A model generated the notes under the pieces. That model was not told the DNA's origin. It saw nothing but the letters and a program-made list of their open reading frames with translations, and ran no database searches. Made by a program: the position numbers and the translations under genes. This document shows, one piece after another, positions 37,123-45,773 of a DNA stretch of 56,351 nucleotides. Source of the DNA: Candidatus Zixiibacteriota bacterium (GTDB lineage: Bacteria > Zixibacteria > MSB-5A5 > UBA10806); NCBI GenBank assembly GCA_020344055.1, contig CP070813.1, positions 597,048 through 653,398 of the forward strand, in the 5' to 3' direction. How positions within the stretch are numbered: position 1 is the stretch's first letter; every line of letters begins with the position of its first letter.

Positions 37123-38760
37123 CTATTTCAACAGCACCATCTTAATACTCTGCTCGGACCCTCCCGCATTCATGTGGGCAAAATACACCCCCGAGGACGC
37201 ATCTTTCGCGTCCCACACAATCGTATGCCTGCCCGCCTGCAATCCCGGCCTCCTGACAGTCCCCACACTCGCCCCGGTAATATCGTAAATAGTCAACTCC
37301 ACATCGCCCGGATCCGCCAGAGCGAACTCGATAGTGGTGCGGGCGTTGAAGGGATTGGGGTAGGCGCGGAGGAGGGAAAGCACGCAAGGCAATTTATGTT
37401 GTTCTTCATATAATCCTGTTTGCCACACGTTATATTTATGATAATAAATGGGTTTATTTATTTCCATAGCACCGCCGCTTCTGTCGTCAATATATGATAA
37501 ATGCGCAAAATACTCGCCGACTCTATCCGCCAGAGAGGGCCATACCTCAGAATGGCAAGTTCCTGTTGTACAACCAGGTGTTTGCGTGTTTGTAATATTC
37601 ACATCATCACTCCAGATAGATCCCCCATCCAGTGAATACTGTAAATATACGTCGGCATTCGCATAGCCATAGGCGGAACAATCACTAGTATCAAACATTG
37701 AATAGGCAACAAATAGCACCGATTCAAGACTATCGTTTATCGCCATGGACATATTGCATATAGGATAATTACCAGCCGGTATCCGGCAGGTGGTATCTGG
37801 CGGCCAGGTAATACTGTTCATTCCAGTAATAATTCCAGAATCGAAATCGTAATGATACAGAAACATGGTAGGGTTAATGCCGGTATCGGTTACCCAGAAT
37901 GCGTTCCAGACTATATGAAGATTGTCGTTGTAGTCGTATAACGCGTCAAGTTGGTCAAAGGCAAAAAGAGAATCGTCGTTCTGACCGTATTCAGTGACAT
38001 TTACCGGTAGGCTTCTATAATCGATAAAACTATCGTCAAATTTGATCTGCCTGAAATATATGTCATTCTTTATCTGCCGGCTGAAATCTATGGGATGACA
38101 ATAGACAATAGAAACTTTACGCGATACAGGACTTGAGATAACAATCGCCGATACGGTCGTTAAGGTATCGATAGCCACGAATTTCGACCAGACAAATCCT
38201 CCATTTGTTGAATAGCAATGCCCCAATATCATCGGATCGCCGGCATTTGGAGGATTCTCCGTGGCTATAATATGTATGAACTCATCCCTATCAATAGTAA
38301 GCTTCGGCCAATAACACCTGTAGCGAATCAAATCCGGCGGATCGAAATACTGGTATATGCCAAAACCTGCAAAGGTGTCTTCCGCATATATAACATAATT
38401 CTCAATACCGGGGCTGTACGCAGAATGATATGCTATTCCTGCGCGATCTCCATGAGCTATGCTGAGTTGGGGATATCCAGAACCATTCACCGGTGAAACG
38501 GCGGTTTCCGTAAGCCAGTTTCCCTCACTATCCACGTAATTATAGTATACTAATCGAAAGGATGGATACGCTATATATTTCATCCAGGTAAAATGTACTC
38601 CGCCATTATTATCAATTGCTATTCTATCGCCGGGCGAACCACCGGATTGAGCAGATCCATAAGTACTGCCAATGATGATAGGATCATATTGGGCGTACAG
38701 ATCCGATCCCCATACAATAATCGCCAGTAATAATGTTATTAATCCGTATCCAATTAACAT
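37123..38760 (-). CDS. Asp-box (BNR) propeller-like protein with T9SS domain, paralogue 4
   Basis: A 545-residue exported protein. The signal peptide closely matches that of paralogue 2 (MLIGYGLITLLLAI against MLIRYGLISLSIAI), and so does the leader DNA, so these two genes share an upstream region by duplication. The body has FGIYQYFDPPD, NPPNAGDP, SSPVSRKVSIVYCHP, the Asp boxes STNGGFVWS and SLDGGSIWS, and DTSDCSAYGYANA. The usual C-P-G-C-D-S pair is CTTGTCHSEVW here. The sorting domain is YPNPFNARTTIEFALADPG, then SGVYFAHMNAGG. Surface display is likely. No catalytic set is recognised. Confidence 0.87.
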   Translation of the reverse strand: MLIGYGLITLLLAIIVWGSDLYAQYDPIIIGSTYGSAQSGGSPGDRIAIDNNGGVHFTWMKYIAYPSFRLVYYNYVDSEGNWLTETAVSPVNGSGYPQLSIAHGDRAGIAYHSAYSPGIENYVIYAEDTFAGFGIYQYFDPPDLIRYRCYWPKLTIDRDEFIHIIATENPPNAGDPMILGHCYSTNGGFVWSKFVAIDTLTTVSAIVISSPVSRKVSIVYCHPIDFSRQIKNDIYFRQIKFDDSFIDYRSLPVNVTEYGQNDDSLFAFDQLDALYDYNDNLHIVWNAFWVTDTGINPTMFLYHYDFDSGIITGMNSITWPPDTTCRIPAGNYPICNMSMAINDSLESVLFVAYSMFDTSDCSAYGYANADVYLQYSLDGGSIWSDDVNITNTQTPGCTTGTCHSEVWPSLADRVGEYFAHLSYIDDRSGGAMEINKPIYYHKYNVWQTGLYEEQHKLPCVLSLLRAYPNPFNARTTIEFALADPGDVELTIYDITGASVGTVRRPGLQAGRHTIVWDAKDASSGVYFAHMNAGGSEQSIKMVLLK

Positions 38761-38837
38761 AGCTGCCCCCTTCAGTTAACTGTTCATGTCACGGCCTGCC
38801 GTGGCCGCCGTTTAGCTATTAATTGCCCTGATGATCT

Positions 38838-38855
38838 CCGCTCCTACAAAAGCGG
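38838..38855. repeat. Conserved array-gap hairpin, copy 3
   Basis: CCGCT-CCTACAAA-AGCGG, in the same context as the copies at 35238 and 37092, 12 bases beyond the stop of paralogue 5. Confidence 0.55.
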
Positions 38856-38867
38856 CAAAATTAACAC

Positions 38868-40499
38868 CTATTTCAACAGCACCATCTTAATACTCTGCTC
38901 GAACCCTCCCGCCTCCATCCTGACAAAATACACCCCCGACGCCGCATCCTTCGCGTCCCAAATAATCGAATGCCTTCCGGTTCCCAAGCCCTGCCGCCTG
39001 ATCGTCTCCACCTTTGCGCCGGTTATATCGTAAATGGTTAGCTCAACATCTTCTGGCTCCGCCAGCGCGAACTCGATGATGGTTTTGCTATTGAAAGGAT
39101 TGGGGTAGGCGCGCAGAAGCATATACTTTTCCGGTATAACCTCGGTATCGTCTATGCCGACTATCGGCTCGATGGTTACAGGCAGATAATAGACGGTATC
39201 GGGATCATCGCCATAATTCCTCATGACATATGTAAGATGCGCATCATAAGGCCAACCTACTATCGCTTCCGAAAACGAGGGGAACTCCTCGGACTCGCAA
39301 TCCCCCAGGCAATTGGGCGTAATTGTCTCCGTAATATTTCTTGCCCACCACAGATGCCAGTAACTGCTCCCGGCCGCCGCGTACAGGTCTCCCACACAAT
39401 TGTTATCCGCGGACACAACCGAATCGGTAAATCCTGTGAAAACAACACCGATAGCTACACGTCCCGGATTTTCCGACGCCAGGGTTATGGTGGGCATGGC
39501 GATGGCAGAGTTCATCGGCCCCGGATCGCAGTTTAACAGGGTATCTGGCATCCAGGTTATTGTCTCAATGATTTCGTAATAACTGTCGTAATAGCACAAT
39601 CCCGTGGCGTCGTCGATGAAACTGCCGTCCATCGCTATATTGTTGATCACCCAGACCATATGAATGTCGCCAAAATCATCATATGCCGCGTCCTGCCCCC
39701 AGGGGCAGAATATGTCCTCGTTGTCGTTGAGGTAATCGGTGATATTTATGGGATATCTGAAATCCCAAACGCGGCCGTCGGACGATTCATGATAGCATAC
39801 ATCGTTCTTCACCACGCTGTATGATGAATAATCGGTGGGCTTGAGATATACAATCGCTACCTCCCCGGTGGGCGACGCCGTAATCGTCGCCACCTGCGAC
39901 GTCACCGAATCGACAACGACAGGATTAAGCCATGTCAATCCTCCATCTTCCGATCTCGTGTATGCCAGGATCTGATATTCGTCGCCGCCCATCATATGCT
40001 CGGTTATAAGCACGTGAATATCCCCGTTGGCCGAAATCGCTACCTGCGGCCAGAATCCGTGATTTCCGCCGGGCAAAAGATCGGGAACGTCATAATAATT
40101 GAAAACGCCGAATCCCGGAAAATTATCCACCGCCAGCCGGGCATAGTTGTTTGACAAATTATGGTAGGCGGTAGCCGCGGCCCCGTTCGATTGAAGAGCC
40201 ATTGACGCGAACCCTGCCCCGCCTGACTCGTTGACCTGGACACCGGTACCCGGCGCCAGCCAGATGCTGTCCGCGTTTCGATAATTATAATAGACATGCC
40301 TGCTCGGCGAAACACCTCTCGTCCACGTAATATGTATTCCGCCAAGACTATCAAAAGCAATCCTTTGCGAAGATGCCCCGTAAGCCTGTACAGAATATTC
40401 CGTTATCCCCACCATCTCCCCTGGCGGGTCGCAATACTGAGCATAGCCGGGGAATGCGCCTATAACCGTAATTGCCAATAAAATAATAGCTGTTTTCAT
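38868..40499 (-). CDS. Asp-box propeller-like protein with T9SS domain, paralogue 5 (diverged)
   Basis: A 543-residue exported protein, the most diverged member. A signal peptide ends GYAQ. It keeps FGVFNYYDVPD, SEDGGLTWL and PINITDYLNDNED. It has lost the DCSAGGYANG block, and the second Asp box is degraded (AAAGSSYWHLWW). A Cys pair remains in CLGDCESEEF. The sorting domain (YPNPFNSKTIIEFALAEPE, then SGVYFVRMEAGG) matches the neighbours far better than the body does, which suggests the ends were homogenised. GGAGAGAG precedes the ATG. Confidence 0.86.
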   Translation of the reverse strand: MKTAIILLAITVIGAFPGYAQYCDPPGEMVGITEYSVQAYGASSQRIAFDSLGGIHITWTRGVSPSRHVYYNYRNADSIWLAPGTGVQVNESGGAGFASMALQSNGAAATAYHNLSNNYARLAVDNFPGFGVFNYYDVPDLLPGGNHGFWPQVAISANGDIHVLITEHMMGGDEYQILAYTRSEDGGLTWLNPVVVDSVTSQVATITASPTGEVAIVYLKPTDYSSYSVVKNDVCYHESSDGRVWDFRYPINITDYLNDNEDIFCPWGQDAAYDDFGDIHMVWVINNIAMDGSFIDDATGLCYYDSYYEIIETITWMPDTLLNCDPGPMNSAIAMPTITLASENPGRVAIGVVFTGFTDSVVSADNNCVGDLYAAAGSSYWHLWWARNITETITPNCLGDCESEEFPSFSEAIVGWPYDAHLTYVMRNYGDDPDTVYYLPVTIEPIVGIDDTEVIPEKYMLLRAYPNPFNSKTIIEFALAEPEDVELTIYDITGAKVETIRRQGLGTGRHSIIWDAKDAASGVYFVRMEAGGFEQSIKMVLLK

Positions 40500-40573
40500 C
40501 TCTCTCTCCGTGCCTGAATGATCGTTGTTCTGCCAACTGAATACAATTTAGTCAATTTCCCTGAAATATCAAT

Positions 40574-40602
40574 ATAAAACAGGGGCCGCCCCCCGCGGCC
40601 CC
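40574..40602 (-). terminator. Rho-independent terminator
   Basis: Minus-strand GGGGCCGC-GGGG-GCGGCCCC, then TGTTTTAT. It ends the gene at 40628, before paralogue 5. Confidence 0.65.
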
Positions 40603-40627
40603 GCTCCAGGATGCCGGTCAAAGCGGG

Positions 40628-42373
40628 CTATTTCAACAACGTCATTTTTCTTGTATAACTATCCGAGCCGGCCTCAAGACGGTAAAAATATACCCCGGAT
40701 GAAAACCTCTCGGCGTCCCAGATTACAGAATGGTTGCCGGCTTCCATAACACCATTCGTAAGAACTTCAATCTTCCGTCCGGCGATATCATAAACCGATA
40801 AATCAACAGTTGCGGCATACCCCAGGTTGAACGCTATCTCCGTTTGCGAGTTGAACGGATTGGGATAATTCTGATACAATGAAAATGTCACCGGGAGGTT
40901 GTCATCGTCCTCGATCCCCGTAGGGCACCACGGTCCCGCCACTGCCAGATACCTCATGAAATTATCGGTTACCGCTCCCTCGGTCTGAGGAATACCTCCC
41001 GCGTCACGATCCTCGACATAAATTATATGTATTCCTCCGTGGATTATGTCGGCGGCGCTTGACCAGTGATCCGATTCGCAGCTGCCCGGCAGACATCCCG
41101 GTGTGGGAGAATTGGTCAGATTTACAGGAGGATCCCAGGTTACTCCGGCGTCATATGAATACTGCATATATATCTCACCGTTGGCATACCCGCCCGCCGA
41201 GCAATCCGAGGTATCGAAAGCGGTATATACCGCCGCCAGCCCCTCGTCCGCATTCCGGCAGGCCGCCATGGACATTTTGCAGATCGGCCTGTTCCAGGCT
41301 CCAAAGTCACATCCCGGTATCCAGTTATCCTGGCTCGAGGATATTTCCCTGATGACCCCGGAATCCCGATCAAAATGCAGAAGATACGTCTTGTAATAGA
41401 CTGAGGTGCTCGTCACCCACTGCGCGTTCCAGATGATATGAAGATTATCGTTGTTATCGTAGATGGCATCGAGATCGGTATAGGCGTAAAGGGAATCCGG
41501 CGGGCCGTATCCGGTGACATTTACTTTGCCGAACCGCCAGTCCCACGTCAGGCCGTCCTGGGATTCGATATAATAAATATCATTCTGCCACTGCGTATCG
41601 TAGGTAAGCGGATGTGTATAAACGATCGCTGATTTATCTGAAACCGGGCTGGAGACTACGTTTTGAGACAGGGTCATGATAGTATCAACCGGCACAATGG
41701 CACTCCATGTCGATCCGCCGTCCGTGGAATTTGTATATCCCAACGCCTGTTCATCCCCCGCGTTGGGAGGATTTTCGGCGCTCAAGATATGAATTACGTC
41801 ATTCCTATCGATAGAAAGATACGGCCAGTAACATTGAATCGTAAGCATATCGGGCGGATCGAAATACTGGAATATCCCGAAGCCCGGAAACTGATCTATT
41901 GCCAGAGTAACGAAATTTTCTACAGAAGGATTCTGAGATGAATGATAGGCAATTGCCGCCCGGTTATCATTCGTAACCGTGATCTGGGCGTAGCCGGCCC
42001 CGTTCACCTGTGAAACCTCGACCGCACTCAGCCAGTTGCCCTGCGCATCCACATAGTTATAGTAGACAGCTCTCTCGCTCGGATATGATATGCCATTCAT
42101 CCAGGTGAAATGCACCCCTCCATCCGAATCCACCGCGCATCGATTGCCGGTTGAACCGTTGCTCTGATAATCATACTGCGTCATGCCGACTATGACTCCG
42201 GGCGATGCGATGGTCGGAGGAATCGAGGGAGCATAAATCGCTTCCTCGAACCGTTCCTCTCCCGTCAGTAGTGGGAGGTTCTCTGGCCTCGGGCCCATTT
42301 TATCGGCGATACCGGATGAAGCCGATATCAGATTAATCGCTATAATCATAGCAATTGTAACCGTTGTTCTCAT
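40628..42373 (-). CDS. Asp-box (BNR) propeller-like protein with T9SS domain, paralogue 6
   Basis: A 581-residue exported protein, the closest relative of paralogue 1 in the array. The ATG at 42373 has GGGGAG upstream. The signal peptide is followed by DKMGPRPENLP. It has YDYQSNGSTGNR, FQYFDPPD, NPPNAGDE, SSPVSDKSAIVYTHP, the Asp boxes STDGGSTWS and SYDAGVTWD, DTSDCSAGGYANG and CLPGSCESDHW. The sorting domain is YPNPFNSQTEIAF, then SGVYFYRLEAGS. Paralogue 1 and paralogue 6 bracket the four shorter members. It is followed by a strong GC-rich terminator, so it is probably transcribed separately. The function is unknown. Confidence 0.88.
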   Translation of the reverse strand: MRTTVTIAMIIAINLISASSGIADKMGPRPENLPLLTGEERFEEAIYAPSIPPTIASPGVIVGMTQYDYQSNGSTGNRCAVDSDGGVHFTWMNGISYPSERAVYYNYVDAQGNWLSAVEVSQVNGAGYAQITVTNDNRAAIAYHSSQNPSVENFVTLAIDQFPGFGIFQYFDPPDMLTIQCYWPYLSIDRNDVIHILSAENPPNAGDEQALGYTNSTDGGSTWSAIVPVDTIMTLSQNVVSSPVSDKSAIVYTHPLTYDTQWQNDIYYIESQDGLTWDWRFGKVNVTGYGPPDSLYAYTDLDAIYDNNDNLHIIWNAQWVTSTSVYYKTYLLHFDRDSGVIREISSSQDNWIPGCDFGAWNRPICKMSMAACRNADEGLAAVYTAFDTSDCSAGGYANGEIYMQYSYDAGVTWDPPVNLTNSPTPGCLPGSCESDHWSSAADIIHGGIHIIYVEDRDAGGIPQTEGAVTDNFMRYLAVAGPWCPTGIEDDDNLPVTFSLYQNYPNPFNSQTEIAFNLGYAATVDLSVYDIAGRKIEVLTNGVMEAGNHSVIWDAERFSSGVYFYRLEAGSDSYTRKMTLLK

Positions 42374-42533
42374 TACGCTCTCCCCTTTTTTGAAGTTATA
42401 GAATCTACGAAAACAGATTTGCTCCATAAGCCCTCCCTTATTTTTCGCTCCCACATAAGAAATTGAGTTAACATTTTTGGCAAGCGTCCGGGAAATCCGC
42501 TTTGTGAGACTGACCGCGCTGCAAAAATATTAT

Positions 42534-42604
42534 GTCATTGCGAGGCTCACGTCCAAGACGGGGGCCGTGGCCCCGCCTTCGGCGGGGGACTCCTCGCGAT
42601 GACT
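42534..42604. repeat. GTCATTGCGAGG...CCTCGCGATGAC palindrome
   Basis: Outer 12-bp arms pair with one mismatch and enclose a GC-rich hairpin (GGGGCC-GTGG-CCCC and CCCCGCC-TTC-GGCGGGG). A related unit with the words TCATCGCGAGGAG and CGAAGCGATCTC is at 54759-54812. Confidence 0.65.
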
Positions 42605-42623
42605 GCAATTATTATGTACCGGG

Positions 42624-42665
42624 AGGACAGACATTTCCTGCGGATCCGTAGGACCTGTCTGTCCT
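42624..42665. repeat. AGGACAGAC palindrome
   Basis: AGGACAGACA...TGTCTGTCCT arms around a GC-rich loop containing GTAGGAC. Related to 56048-56075. Confidence 0.6.
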
Positions 42666-42687
42666 GCAGAGGCCTGTATCCATAAAA

Positions 42688-42712
42688 GCCGGACAGGAAT
42701 GTCCGGCCTACC
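42688..42712. repeat. GCCGGACAGGAATGTCCGGC palindrome
   Basis: A perfect stem with CCTAC at its right edge (GTAGG on the other strand). The same unit in inverse orientation is at 56003-56028. Confidence 0.7.
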
Positions 42713-42744
42713 ATGTAATTACTTTTCTATCAGTCGAATCGTTA

Positions 42745-43869
42745 CTACGGCGAGACCATATCCAGGTATTTAAACTTGCTGTCTTCGATTTTCAGTATGA
42801 CCGCCGGCTTAATGGCGTTCCTGTTTTCGTCGATGGTGATCGGGCCGGCGACGCCGGGAAAATCCTTCGTTTCGGCGAGCGCCTTTCGAATCATTTGAGG
42901 ATTATCGGTACCCGCCCTTTTGATGGCGTCGAAAAGCGCCATGGCCGCGTCATACGCCAGTACGGCATTGGCATCGGGAGTCTGACCCTTATAGGCGGCC
43001 CGGTATTTCTCCACGAAATCTTTAACCGCCGGTAAATCAATTTCAGGAGAAAAATGATTGCTGAAATAAGAACCCTCGAGTTCTTTACCTGCCGCCTCCA
43101 ACAACCTCGGCGAATCCCAGCCGTCGGTGCCGAGGAAGGGGATTTTCAAACCCAGTCTTCTCGCCTGTACGGCGATCTTGGAAACCTCGCTGAAATACCC
43201 GGGCAAAAATACCGCCTGGGGAGCGGAGTTCTGTATCTTTCGTATCTGAAAGGAAAAATCGTTATCGCCTTCGCTGTAGAATTCCGTGGTGATAATTTTT
43301 CCTCCCAGATCGGCGAATTTATCGTTGAAAATCCGTCCCAGATTCATGGAGTACTCGTTTTTCAGGTCCATAAAGGTGGCAATAGTTCTCAGTTTTAAAT
43401 TATTGTAAGCGTAAGAAGCCATAACCTCGCCCTGGAATGGGTCTATAAAACAGGTCCTGAATATATAATTCCCCACATTCGTAATTTCCGGATGCGTGGA
43501 GGCCGGCGTTACCATGGGGATCTCGGCCGCCTGGCAAAACGGAGCCGCGGCATGCGTTCGGGTGCTGATTACTTCTCCTAAAATGGAGCAGACCCCCTCA
43601 TTTTCGATCAGATTTTTCACCGCCATGACCGCCATGTATGAACGCGAGGCGTCGTCAACGGTTATGATTCTTACATTCTTGCCCAGCAGGCCGCCCGATT
43701 CATTGATTTCGTTCAGCGCCATATCAAATCCCCTCTTGGCTGATATGCCATATGAATCGGTCGGGCCGGTCAACGATAGATAAGCCCCGATCCTGACCTC
43801 GTCGGGCCTATCTGAACACGAAATTAATATTATCAAGACACTTAGAATTTGCCATAAGGATTTAAACAT
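42745..43869 (-). CDS. Branched-chain amino-acid-type ABC transporter binding lipoprotein
   Basis: A 374-residue lipoprotein (lipobox ILISC, C18). It is a type I periplasmic binding protein of the LivJ/Peripla_BP_6 family. It has RIGAYLSLTGPTDSYG, then GFDMALNEINESGGLLGK, VITxxDDAS-like segments, SILGEVISTRTHAAAPF, and AVLAYDAAMALFDAIKRAG at the end. Such proteins bind amino acids, urea or other small ligands for an ABC importer. No permease or ATPase genes lie nearby, so its transporter must be encoded elsewhere or it acts as a sensor. A divergent promoter lies upstream and GGAGGAG precedes the ATG. Confidence 0.9.
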   Translation of the reverse strand: MFKSLWQILSVLIILISCSDRPDEVRIGAYLSLTGPTDSYGISAKRGFDMALNEINESGGLLGKNVRIITVDDASRSYMAVMAVKNLIENEGVCSILGEVISTRTHAAAPFCQAAEIPMVTPASTHPEITNVGNYIFRTCFIDPFQGEVMASYAYNNLKLRTIATFMDLKNEYSMNLGRIFNDKFADLGGKIITTEFYSEGDNDFSFQIRKIQNSAPQAVFLPGYFSEVSKIAVQARRLGLKIPFLGTDGWDSPRLLEAAGKELEGSYFSNHFSPEIDLPAVKDFVEKYRAAYKGQTPDANAVLAYDAAMALFDAIKRAGTDNPQMIRKALAETKDFPGVAGPITIDENRNAIKPAVILKIEDSKFKYLDMVSP

Positions 43870-43899
43870 ATCTCCTCCCGGTATTTTTTGATGATAGTT

Positions 43900-43928
43900 A
43901 TCATAACCGAAAAGAGAAACGGTGTCAA
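43900..43928 (-). promoter_or_regulatory. Promoter of binding-lipoprotein gene
   Basis: Minus-strand TTGACA, a 17-nt spacer and TATGAT lie about 30 bases before the start codon. This is a strong sigma-70 match. It is divergent from and adjacent to the promoter at 43940. Confidence 0.7.
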
Positions 43929-43939
43929 GGCAAAAACGG

Positions 43940-43968
43940 TTGACCGGTTCTTATGGAAAAGATACAAT
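43940..43968 (+). promoter_or_regulatory. Promoter of UbiB-family kinase gene
   Basis: TTGACC, a 17-nt spacer and TACAAT lie 38 bases before the ATG at 44007. The two divergent -35 boxes are only 11 bases apart, so they may compete or share a regulator. Confidence 0.65.
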
Positions 43969-44006
43969 AATACAGTCCGGAACTTATGCTAAAAGGAAGC
44001 TTTTGA

Positions 44007-45683
44007 ATGCCGATCCCCAGGCCCGATTTAACGATAAAAAATATCAAGAGATACAGAGCCATAGCCGGCGTTTTTATCAAGTATGGATTCGGGGAGATAA
44101 TCGACAGGCTCAATCTGCGGGCCGCGTTCAGGCTGGGTAAAAAGGTCTTGAGGAGGAAACCGTCCCCGGAACTGTCTTTCCCGGAAAGGATCAGACTGGC
44201 ATTGGAGGAGCTCGGCCCCACCTTCGTGAAGCTGGGGCAGGTCCTCTCGATGCGGCCGTTTTTGATCCCTTATGAACTGGTCGTGGAGCTCACCAAACTG
44301 CACGACCAGGTGGCTCCCATGAAACCCGAAATCGCCCGTAAAGCGATCGAGGAGAACCTGGAATGCCGGATCGACGAGGCTTTCAAATCCCTGGATCCCG
44401 AGCCGGTGGCTTCGGCCTCGCTTTCCCAGGTTCACAATGCCGTACTGCATGACGGCACCAGAGTGGTGGTGAAAATTCAACGTCCCGGAATAAAGGAAAT
44501 TATAAACTCCGATATGATAATTTTAAAGGATCTGGCCTCGTTATTGGAAAAACATATTCCGGAATCCAGGCAGTATGAACCGCTGGGAGTTGTATCCGAG
44601 TTGGAAAAATCAACCAATAAAGAGGTAAATTTTCTTTATGAAGCCCGCAATATCGAGATATTCGCTCGGAATTTCAAGGATGACGACCGCATCTTTATCC
44701 CCAGGGTTTTCTGGGAGTATACTACCCGCCGCATGTTAACCATGGAGCGGATCGAGGGGATCAAGATAACCGACACCGAAAAATTGCGGGATTCGGGCAT
44801 CGATCCCATAAAGATTTGCGAGGCCGGCGGGGAGATCGTTTTCCAGATGGTTTTCGATCACGGATTTTTCCACGCCGACCCGCATCCCGGAAATCTATTT
44901 GTTACGCGGGACGGTAAAATCGCCCCTGTGGATTATGGGATGATGGGCGTGCTTTCAAATTCCCAGCTCAATGAACTGGGGGATATTCTTACCTCCGTGG
45001 TTTCAAACGACGCCGAATCGCTGGTTTATTCGTTCTCGCGGGCCGGAGCTCTTCCCGAAACCATCAATAAACAGTCTCTGGAGGCGGACATCGGCGAGAT
45101 GCTGGTGCGATATCATAAAATCCCCCTCTCCAGGATAGACATGTCCACCCTGTTTGATGAATTTTTCGATATTATCCATCGTCATGAAGTCAGCGTGAAA
45201 TCCGAGTTTATGATATTCGGGAAAGCCGTTGTGACATACGAGGAGGTTGCCCGGAAACTGAATCCCGATTACGATCTTATCAAGAGCGCCATACCGTTTG
45301 TAAAAAGACTGATGTTGCGGAAAATGAGCTTTTCGCAATTGAAGAGGGATCTCAGAGTCAGCGCCACCGAATGGCGGGATCTGGTCACCAAGGTCCCCAT
45401 GGAAATCCGGGAGTTCACGTCCAAGCTTAACCGGGGGAAAGGCAAAATCGGTCTGGATGTTATCGGGCTTGCCAGATTGATAAGCGAACTCGATAAAGCG
45501 TCAAACAGGCTATCGTTCGCACTGGTTATAGCCGCCATCATCGTGGGATCGTCCCTGGTTCTTACCATCGATATCGGTCTAAAGGTTTACGGAGTGCCGG
45601 TATTGGGATTGATCGGCTATCTTTTCGCCGGTATTCTGGGAGCCGGCCTGGCCATATCGATTCTTCGTTCGGGAAAACTGTAA
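44007..45683 (+). CDS. ABC1/UbiB-family atypical kinase
   Basis: A 558-residue member of the AarF/ADCK/UbiB family, which supports quinone or isoprenoid lipid metabolism. The KxGQ motif is at 75-78 (KLGQ), the A-rich-loop equivalent at 135-143 (ASASLSQVH), K156 in VVVKIQRP, HADPHPGN at 289-296 and the metal-binding DYG at 309-311. Two transmembrane helices near the C-terminus (about 505-525 and 530-553) place it on the membrane. Length and motif order are normal. AAAGGAAG precedes the ATG. It is monocistronic in this window: 90 bases and a separate promoter lie before hrcA. Confidence 0.93.
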   Translation: MPIPRPDLTIKNIKRYRAIAGVFIKYGFGEIIDRLNLRAAFRLGKKVLRRKPSPELSFPERIRLALEELGPTFVKLGQVLSMRPFLIPYELVVELTKLHDQVAPMKPEIARKAIEENLECRIDEAFKSLDPEPVASASLSQVHNAVLHDGTRVVVKIQRPGIKEIINSDMIILKDLASLLEKHIPESRQYEPLGVVSELEKSTNKEVNFLYEARNIEIFARNFKDDDRIFIPRVFWEYTTRRMLTMERIEGIKITDTEKLRDSGIDPIKICEAGGEIVFQMVFDHGFFHADPHPGNLFVTRDGKIAPVDYGMMGVLSNSQLNELGDILTSVVSNDAESLVYSFSRAGALPETINKQSLEADIGEMLVRYHKIPLSRIDMSTLFDEFFDIIHRHEVSVKSEFMIFGKAVVTYEEVARKLNPDYDLIKSAIPFVKRLMLRKMSFSQLKRDLRVSATEWRDLVTKVPMEIREFTSKLNRGKGKIGLDVIGLARLISELDKASNRLSFALVIAAIIVGSSLVLTIDIGLKVYGVPVLGLIGYLFAGILGAGLAISILRSGKL

Positions 45684-45726
45684 GATATTTCAACCGTTCG
45701 CCTGGCAGAAGGAAACCTTTATGCCC

Positions 45727-45754
45727 TTGACTGGTTATAAAAGATAATTATATT
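45727..45754 (+). promoter_or_regulatory. Promoter of hrcA
   Basis: TTGACT, a 16-nt spacer and TATATT lie 19 bases before the ATG. I find no CIRCE inverted repeat (TTAGCACTC-N9-GAGTGCTAA) here, although HrcA normally represses its own gene through CIRCE. Confidence 0.55.
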
Positions 45755-45773
45755 AGGTTGAAGGCGGTTAGAG

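Larger units (their letters stand above)
42374..42744. other. Intergenic with three palindromes
   Basis: There is no gene. It carries the leader of paralogue 6 and three palindromic repeats (42534-42604, 42624-42665, 42688-42712), listed separately, just after the 3' end of the minus-strand binding-protein gene at 42745. Confidence 0.6.

Noticed and set aside
31634-42373. Calling the array genes sialidases
   Set aside because: Asp-box turns are present but the catalytic arginine triad is not evident, so only the fold is claimed.
45684-45773. CIRCE operator before hrcA
   Set aside because: No copy or near copy of TTAGCACTC-N9-GAGTGCTAA is visible by eye.
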